64,000 nucleotides of DNA from Moniliella sp. 'wahieum'. Its lineage: Eukaryota; Basidiomycota; Moniliellomycetes; Moniliellales; Moniliellaceae. The notes below the pieces were generated by a model, which did not search any database, was not told the DNA's origin, and saw only the letters and a list, made by a program, of their open reading frames with translations. The position numbers and the translations under genes were made by a program. Shown piece after piece: positions 57,578-64,000 of this stretch. Within the stretch, counting starts at the first letter, position 1. Every line of letters starts with the position of its first letter. The stretch covers positions 1-64,000 of the forward strand of contig RSEE01000020.1 of assembly GCA_003971905.1 (NCBI GenBank), given 5' to 3'.

Positions 57578-60500
57578 ATGCCCACCGCCCTGCTATCGCC
57601 TCTGATCCTGCACAGGAAGCGGCATCGGACATGCCGCTCGTCCCGGCCGCGTCGGACCCCCCAGAGCCCCCGCAGGCGCCTACGCCCAAGGAGGCGCCAG
57701 GCAACGACGGGGCTCGCCGGCGACCGAGGAGGCCAACGCGGCCGAGCAGTCTGCCTCCGGCGCCCCCAAGGAGCATTCTGCCAGTCCTTCTGTCGATGTG
57801 CTGCCAGAGAGGACGAGCCGGTCGGCGCACAAGATGCTGCCGCTGCGCTTCCATCCGAGGAGAGCAGCGCCGCTGCTCAGGCGCCCCCGGCTTCAGCGAC
57901 CACAGAGGAGACCCCTCTGTCCCCGCCTCCGTCCAGCCAAGAAGCCCCTACCGAATCGACCACACTGCCCTCCGTCCCCGCCTTTGGCCTCGAGGTGGCC
58001 ACGGAGGACCCTTCCCTGATTTCTGCGCCGGCATCCGAGCCGTCTGCACCTGCTGCCACGGAGGGTTCGTCCGAGGTGGTCGAGTCGGACCCTGTCGCCC
58101 CGCCCAGCGATGCTCCCGAATCCGGCTCAACTTCCCCTCCCAAGTCGTCAGCCCCAACTGCACCCACTCCGCCCGTTGATGCCGGTGAGCCGCAGGCTAA
58201 GGTAGCAGAGCCGCCTGCTCAGCCCCCGATCGCCTCGAATGACGCTCCTGGGCATTCAGCCACGACTGCCTCCAAGTCGCCCAGCACCGTCCAGACTGAG
58301 GACATCAAGAGTCCAGGCCCACCCAAGGCCACAGGCGGGGACAAGGAGAAGACGGCAGAAAAGCCGACCAAGCCCCGTGTCAGTCGGGCTCCGTTGGCTC
58401 CGCGTCCTTCCGCCCGCCCCGCGGCTCCCTCGCTCGTTCGTCATGCGCGAACTTCCTCCGCCACACCTGCCGTCAGCACTACTGCCACCGGCGTCCGCGT
58501 TCGCCCCGCTGCCCGGCCCTCGACGACCACGACGGCCGCGGCTGGGACAAAGCATGGCCATTCCTCTGGCTCGGAGAACATGTCATCCCCCGCGCGTCGT
58601 CCCCTCACAACGCCCCGACCGTCCGTACGTCCTCGCACCGCGCCTGCCCCCGCTTCGACCACGCCGGCGGCCTCGGCATCCACCCCAGCACCCACTCGCA
58701 AGGTGGCAAGTTCCATCCCTTCCCACCGCGTCGCACGGCCGTCGGGATCGAAGGACGTACCGGTTCGTCGGGTGTTGGTGCGCAAGCCAGAGGAGAAACC
58801 GGCACCAGGCAAAGAGGAGAAGTCTGGTACCCCGCTTGCCAAGGAGAGCAAGCCCGCGCCCATTTCAACCAAGAGCACACTTAAGGAGGCCAAGACGGGC
58901 AAGCCCCTTTCCTCCGTTGCCACTGCCCGAGCCGAGGAGGTGAATCGCCTGCAGTCCGAATTGGCCGGAGCCAAAGAGACGATTGCCTCCCTCACGGACG
59001 AAAAGGAGACATACGTGGCCCAGGTGGCGGAGCAGCAGCGACTCCGTCAAGAGGTTGAGGCCCAACTTGCTCCTCTCCAAGAAGGCGAACAACAAGCCAA
59101 AGCGACAATTGAGAAGCTAGAGTCAGAGAGCGTGCCCTGGAAACGGCCCAAGCTGATCTCGAGTCGCAGAAGGACAAGATCAAGGAGGAAACCGAAGCCT
59201 TGCAGCAGGAGATTGAGCATTTGAAGACCCAACTTTCCGAGGCAGAGGGTAAGACGAAGGCCCAACAGGACGAGGTGGTCCGACTTCAGACTGAATTGGA
59301 GCAGGCCACAAGACCATTAACAGTCTCGAGGCCAAGGTGGAGGCTGGCCAGTCCCTTGCAAAGGAGCTGGTGGAGAAGCAAGCCCTGCTGGTTCAATTGC
59401 AAGATGAAGTGCACAAGAACGAAACGGACGCTGTTCGCATGAAAGAGACGGAGGCGAGCCTGACGTCCCAACTCGAAGCGAGCCAGGCCTCTCTTTCCCA
59501 AGCCCAAAAGGAAGCGGAAGGGCACACCACCAGACTTGCTACGATCACAAAGGAGCACGAGGACCAGCTCACGCAACAGAAGGAAACCACGCCTCTGCTC
59601 TGGCCAATGTCCAGACTGAACTGCAGACCGCCAACGACGACGCGGCGCACCTGCGCCAGGAGCTGGATAGTGCGCTCAAGTTGTCGGCCCAACGGGCAGG
59701 CGAGGTAGAGTCCCTCACGCTGAAGGCTAAGGAAGCCGAAGCCGGACTTAAGACGGCCATGGACAAGGCGCGGGAGGAGGCGCGAGCCGAGTTCAGTACC
59801 GAACTGGAGCACTTGCGCGAGACGGTAGCCGGGGAGCACCGTGCCTCGCTGGAAGCTCAGAGGGGAGAGATGGAGCGTCTGCGTCTCGAGGTCGAAGCGG
59901 CGGGCCAGGCGCGTGAGAAGGCACTGAAGGATGCCGAGACCAGGCGGCTGACTGACCAGGAGGCCTTCACGGCTGATCAAACTCGTTTCCAGAATACCCT
60001 CAAAGAATTGGAGGCCGAGGTCAAGCAGGCCAAGGAGGCCCATGCGAAAGCTGAGAGCAAAGTGGAGGAGGTGCAACGCCAGCTTGACGATGTGAAGAAG
60101 ACGCATCTGTCCCCAGCGGAGAAGGACAAGGTGAATGCCCAAGTGCTCGCACTCCAGGAGGAGGTGGAAACCCTCAAGGCCCAGGGAGGCAATAAGGAGA
60201 CCGAGTTGCAGGCGCGGATTGCCTCATTGGAGAAGGAACGAAAAGCGGCGGTGGAAGCGGCCGAGAAGAGAGCGGAAGAGCAGAGAAGGCCCAGAGTCAG
60301 CTCAAAGAGGCAGAGGAAAAGTTCCAAGCCCAGCTCAAGCAGGCCGAGGAAACCATCAAGGTACGTATTTTGGTCACACTGCCGGGCTATAACAGATGAT
60401 AAAGAAACTGACTTCGCGTGTCTGCAGTCCACTCGGGAGCAGCTGGCAGACATGACGCTCGAACGGGACGGACTGATCCACACTCCCCCCCCACCCGCAC

Positions 60501-60709
60501 AGAAAGAGCTGCTGTCAGATGACGATCCCACTGCCCTAGTAGGCCAACACGCGGTGCACGTGCGGGAGAAGGCAGAGCTGGTGCGAGCTCACCAGGAGGC
60601 TCTTTCCGCTGTGGAGCGTGACCTTGTCAAGGAGAGGGAGGAGAAACAGGCCCTTTTGGCCAAATTGCGGGTCTTGGACCGCTCTGAGGAAGGAGCGACG
60701 GAAGCATAA
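57578..60709 (+). CDS. Long coiled-coil protein with Ser/Pro/Ala-rich basic head
   Basis: I do not recognise a specific family. The N-terminal third is Pro/Ser/Ala/Glu-rich (57630-58350). A basic, Arg/Pro/Ser/Thr-rich segment (58370-58760, e.g. RPLTTPRPSVRPRT, SHRVARPSGSKDVPVRR) follows and resembles microtubule-binding linkers in composition. From about 58930 (RAEEVNRLQSELAGAKETIASLTDEKETY) to 60600 it is almost continuous heptad-type coiled coil rich in Glu, Lys, Gln and Ala. A clean 67-nt intron lies at 60361-60427, joining AQLKQAEETIK to STREQLADMTLERDG. It ends DRSEEGATEA at 60709. Frame slips occur near 57740, 59130, 59320 and 59590. Start uncertain. A cytoskeletal or tethering role is inference from composition. 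Confidence 0.65.
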
Positions 60710-61446
60710 ACTTGCCCCCCCAGGCTGGTAGTCGTTATTATACTCTTTTTTTTTCCCAAAGCCTGTCCCTCCTGTTCCATCAAACCGCTATACAGCCGCT
60801 TGGGGAGGCGGTCAGCGCACCTTCCGAAGATCTCAATCACCCCTCTTCGTTTGGATAAAACTCTTCGTTTTGGTACGTGGCAGCCGCAGGCAAAGCGTCT
60901 GGGCTTGGTGCTAATACACTGTCTTTTCTTCTCATCAAACAGGTACCTGCAAGAAACCACTTTGATATGAGGTGGGGGAACTAGCGCTTCGTAGCCCATT
61001 ATTGAATCAACGTCCTATTCTGCGGTGAACTAGTAGCTATGCAATAGAAGCGGGGGGGGGAGGAGGATACTATCGGGACCTGTGGTCCCCTACGGTAGAC
61101 GAACGCGCCTTACGAGGCCACGTAACCCTTATCATTTAACACTCTTTTATCCCCTCTTTCACCCCCGAAACCTTCACAATTCACTACCCTGTGTTCAAAC
61201 CCTATCTCTGCCACTACGTGTACGCGTGGTGCATGAGGCTCTCGTCGACCTGGTCAATGTACCCCTACCATATGACCTTGACACTGCTCTACTTCTCCAG
61301 AGAGCCCCCCTTGACGCACCAGGGGTTCCCTGGACACGAAAATGAGATCAGACAAATAGATTGATTGAGTGTAGGATACATGTATACTGATGAAACTGGC
61401 ATTTGGTGCGTTACCGGGTGCACCATAAAGAGATGGCTCATCGTGT
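60710..61446. other. Intergenic between convergent genes
   Basis: This 737 bp lies between the coiled-coil gene (+) and the protease gene (-). Nothing is recognised beyond their presumed 3' untranslated regions. A T9 run lies at 60746-60754 and a G9 run near 61052. Confidence 0.6.
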
Positions 61447-63059
61447 TCACGCCAGGGCGGTAGCGTTGTTGAAAGCAAGGGCGTTCGGGCTGCCCTGCGT
61501 CAACCAGAGCGTCCTTGGTAGCAAACTTGATCAGGGCCTTCTTCAGGTCCGATGGGTGGAGGACGGAAACAACCGTCTTCTTCGGCGTGGGCGAGAGCGA
61601 CTCGACGAGCCATTCAAGTGCGGCCACAGGCATGGGCGCCGACTGGAGGGCACCGCTGACCTCACGTAGGGCCGAGGCAATGGTGCGCTGCGCCTGTTGC
61701 TCAGCCAACTCGTCAAGCGACGTGACCGGCAGCGGATCCTCGAGCACAACAAAGTCCTCGGTGCCATAGATACTAAGGAGGTAGGCCAGCAGGCCTACCG
61801 TGTGAGGGGTGGCCATGGAGGTACCAGACAGAATCGCAGTCGCATCCTTCCACGTGTTCCAGGTGGACTTGATGTTAAGGCCAGGGGCAAAAATGTCGAC
61901 GCACGACCCCTTGTTTGAGAAGTAGGCACGCTTGTCCGACACATCCGATGCGCCCACCGTCACAGGGAGCGATGCGCCCGCAGGCGAAGTCCAGCATGCA
62001 TCCGAGTTCTCATTGCCCGCCGCGACAGCAAAGTGGAGACCCGACGAAACAGCACCATTGACAGCAGCGTCGAGCGTGGGCGACTTGCCACCGCCAGAGA
62101 CATGTTGGCAACAAAGCCCTTGTGCTTCTTGCGTGTTGCCGGGTCCTTCGACGCAAGCTTGGCACTGATCTCCTGTGCGTCCTTCACAGCCCAGAGAACC
62201 CCCGCCGTCACATCCGACATGGTGCCACTGCCCGAGGAGCGGAGCACCTTGACGGCAACCAAGTCGGCGTTCTTGGCAACACCATACGTCTTGCCACCAA
62301 TGGTACCAGCACAGTGGGTGCCATGTCCGTTGCCGTCCTCATCCGGGTCACCATAGGGAATGGTCTTGCCCCAGCGGGCGCGGCCCTCAAAGTCGGTGTG
62401 GTGAATGTAGACACCCGTGCTGAGGTCGTGTTAGCATGCGCTGCTCAAGCTGCGGGGCAAGGAATAAGAACGTACTCAATGATGTAAGCTGTCACACCGG
62501 CTCCCGCCGCCTCGTCGTAAATGTAGTTGTTGAATGTGCCATAGCCGAGCTGGTCGCGGTGGGAAATGCGAGCCAAGCCCCAGGGGGCATCCTTCTCGGT
62601 GAGATGCTTGTGGTCTTCGACGATGACCTTCTCGGGCATGACCTGGGTCTTGACAATCGAGTCGCGCTCCACGTACTCAACCTCGTCCTGCGCACGAATG
62701 AACGCCAGCACATCGTCGGTGAACTGCCCCGAGTAACCTTGGAGGTGGCCCTCCAAGTCGTACACGTGGCGAATGCCGTGCTGGGCTGAGGAGAGCGTTG
62801 AATCCATAGTAGGCGTTGGCGGCCTCTTGCGCCGAAGCAATCGTGTCCTGGTGCGCCAGGAAAGAGCTGGCAGAGACGCCCTTGAGCTTGACAATGTAGT
62901 TGTCCGGCACCTCGCCCAGGTGGCCTTCAGCGCTCTTCAGTGCGGCAGGCACAACCGACGCGTCTTGGATTGTTGCGCCGGGCACAAAGCGGGGCTTGGG
63001 GGGCGCGCGGTGGCCACAGCGGCCAGGGCAAGGCCGACGGCGGTCGAGAGCAGACGCAT
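61447..63059 (-). CDS. PRB1: Subtilisin-family serine protease (cerevisin/proteinase K type) with inhibitor prodomain
   Basis: This is a secretory-pathway endopeptidase, vacuolar in the PRB1 type. Residues 1-19 (MRLLSTAVGLALAAVATAR) form a signal peptide. The I9 prodomain has DNYIVKLKGVSASSFLAHQD through FIRAQDEVEYVERDSIV. The S8 catalytic domain carries the triad: Asp in YIID-TGVYIHHTDFEGRA, His in NGHGTHCAGTIGG, and Ser in LSGTSMATPHTVG. The oxyanion Asn lies in AVAAGNENSDAC. A 56-nt intron (62420-62475) splits the catalytic Asp codon. The end, NALAFNNATALA at 61447, is the usual short C-terminus. Frame slips lie near 62990, 62800, 62110 and 61480. A TATA-like element and a GATA-type motif lie upstream. 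Vacuolar versus secreted location is not decided. Confidence 0.92.
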
Positions 63060-63170
63060 GCTGGTGGACGAAGTAGAGAAAGGAGAGGCAGAGAGGGAGG
63101 AGGCAGTGGGTGGGTGGCCTAGGCAGGGATGGGGCCGCTAGGGGGGAAAGCAGGCTGCGATGGACAGGGG

Positions 63171-63180
63171 GTATTTAAGG
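63171..63180 (-). promoter_or_regulatory. TATA-like element of the protease gene
   Basis: The minus strand reads CCTTAAATAC here, about 112-121 bp upstream of the ATG at 63059. The position fits a TATA box. Confidence 0.4.
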
Positions 63181-63206
63181 GCAGGCGAGCGCTGGCTTAT
63201 CGGCGC

Positions 63207-63219
63207 GATAATCGATAAC
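63207..63219. promoter_or_regulatory. GATAATCGATAAC motif (protease side)
   Basis: It is identical over 13 bp to 56403-56415 upstream of the permease. It lies about 148 bp upstream of the protease ATG and is preceded by TTATCG in the opposite orientation. It is a candidate GATA-factor site. Confidence 0.45.
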
Positions 63220-64000
63220 GGTCTGTCCTGCCTCTCCTCTATCGATATCGTATCTCCACAGCACGAACGGCAGTGGCGATAGCCGGTGCTGTCGCCACCG
63301 CCTGCCACACAGGCCACGCCATCCCCGCCCTCTGCCCTCTGCCCCGTGGGTGTCCCCAGGCAGGGCGCCAGTGCTGCGGGATAATGACGTCACGTCGCTG
63401 TAACGCGCAGGGTGGGGAGGCCGGGGGGGGCAGTAGTCATAGTATGACTCGATCGATCGATCATCGGCCAGAAGCAGTAGCCTCAGTGGCTAGGGAGGCA
63501 GGGGGCAGTGTGTGATGCTTGGTGGCTGATGCAGGTGCGATGGCGCCAACCCGGCTCCTAGATCCGTCCCACTGGGGGGCACCAACAGCTGCGCGCCAGC
63601 ACTGCTCCAGCCGCCTCCCGCGGGCTCCCGCTGGCTCCTGCTCTGGGATCTGAGACGGTTTCTTAGGCCCTGCGCTCTCCTGCAGCCACCCAAGCCACAG
63701 TTGAGCTGAGGCCGGCTTTTTAGCACCAGGCTCTCTGGTGTGCGCGCGACGAGATAAGATCTGGGATCAATCGATCACGCTAGCTTACTCCTGTGTGCCA
63801 TTTGACTGATATCGATTAGATAACTCCCTGTAGCGTTGACCCTTTCCTCCGATCTCCCATCCTGTCTCTTGGCCACCACCTCCCGCCTCGCCATCTGGCC
63901 GGCACCTCCATCCTCATCTCCTCCTACAACCGCAACTATAGTACACACTCGCGCTGCATTCCTCCGTGCAAGCAGAATCATCGGCAGTCATATAGCACTC

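Larger units (their letters stand above)
63060..64000. other. Upstream region of the protease and right edge, no gene seen
   Basis: This 941 bp contains the protease promoter elements. GATC/ATCGAT-rich patches lie near 63449 and 63765-63820. No coding motif is recognised up to the window edge. Confidence 0.55.

Overview
The window is nuclear DNA of a GC-rich fungus, most likely a basidiomycete and possibly Ustilaginomycotina. Three things suggest this. The adenylate cyclase has the RA, LRR, PP2C and cyclase order of fungal Ras/cAMP-pathway enzymes. Introns are few and short (about 50-115 nt, GT-AG). The gene set includes a PDR-type ABC transporter, an Fhl1-like FHA-forkhead protein and Stm1. 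The taxonomic call is an inference from gene structure and family memory, not a search.

Layout, left to right: a Sec14-like lipid transfer protein (+); a very large adenylate cyclase (+); an F-box/propeller-like protein (-); a coiled-coil and Ser/Pro-rich protein of unknown function (-); a Na,K-ATPase-like type IIC P-type ATPase (-); a 3.7 kb gene-free stretch; a Gyp7-like Rab GTPase-activating protein (+); orotidine-5'-phosphate decarboxylase (-); a 3.3 kb gene-free stretch; a PDR ABC transporter (+); a small hypothetical protein with a Cys4 motif (-); Stm1/HABP4-like ribosome-associated protein (-); tRNA-Glu(CTC) with an intron (-); a 2 kb graveyard of duplicated fragments; a CMGC-type kinase homologue with its catalytic residues lost (+); an Fhl1-like FHA-forkhead factor (-); an amino-acid permease (-); tRNA-Ile(AAT) with an intron (+); a long coiled-coil protein (+); and a secreted or vacuolar subtilisin-type protease of the cerevisin/proteinase K kind (-).

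No gene cluster or operon-like pathway is evident. The genes are mostly housekeeping, signalling and transport functions. Loose functional links exist: cAMP signalling, Fhl1 and Stm1 all bear on ribosome production and nutrient response, and the permease and protease are typical nitrogen-regulated genes. The last two share an identical 13-bp GATA-containing motif upstream.

Nearly every protein-coding gene, including the orotidylate decarboxylase, changes reading frame several times. Most breaks look like the gain or loss of one base, often in a short homopolymer. Because conserved motifs continue cleanly on each side, I read this as uncorrected indel error in the assembly rather than mass pseudogenisation. 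Gene coordinates are therefore spans, and starts are often uncertain.

The most unusual non-coding feature is a set of short intergenic tandem arrays. They differ in sequence but share one design: a 7-bp unit made of a 6-bp perfect palindrome plus one base.
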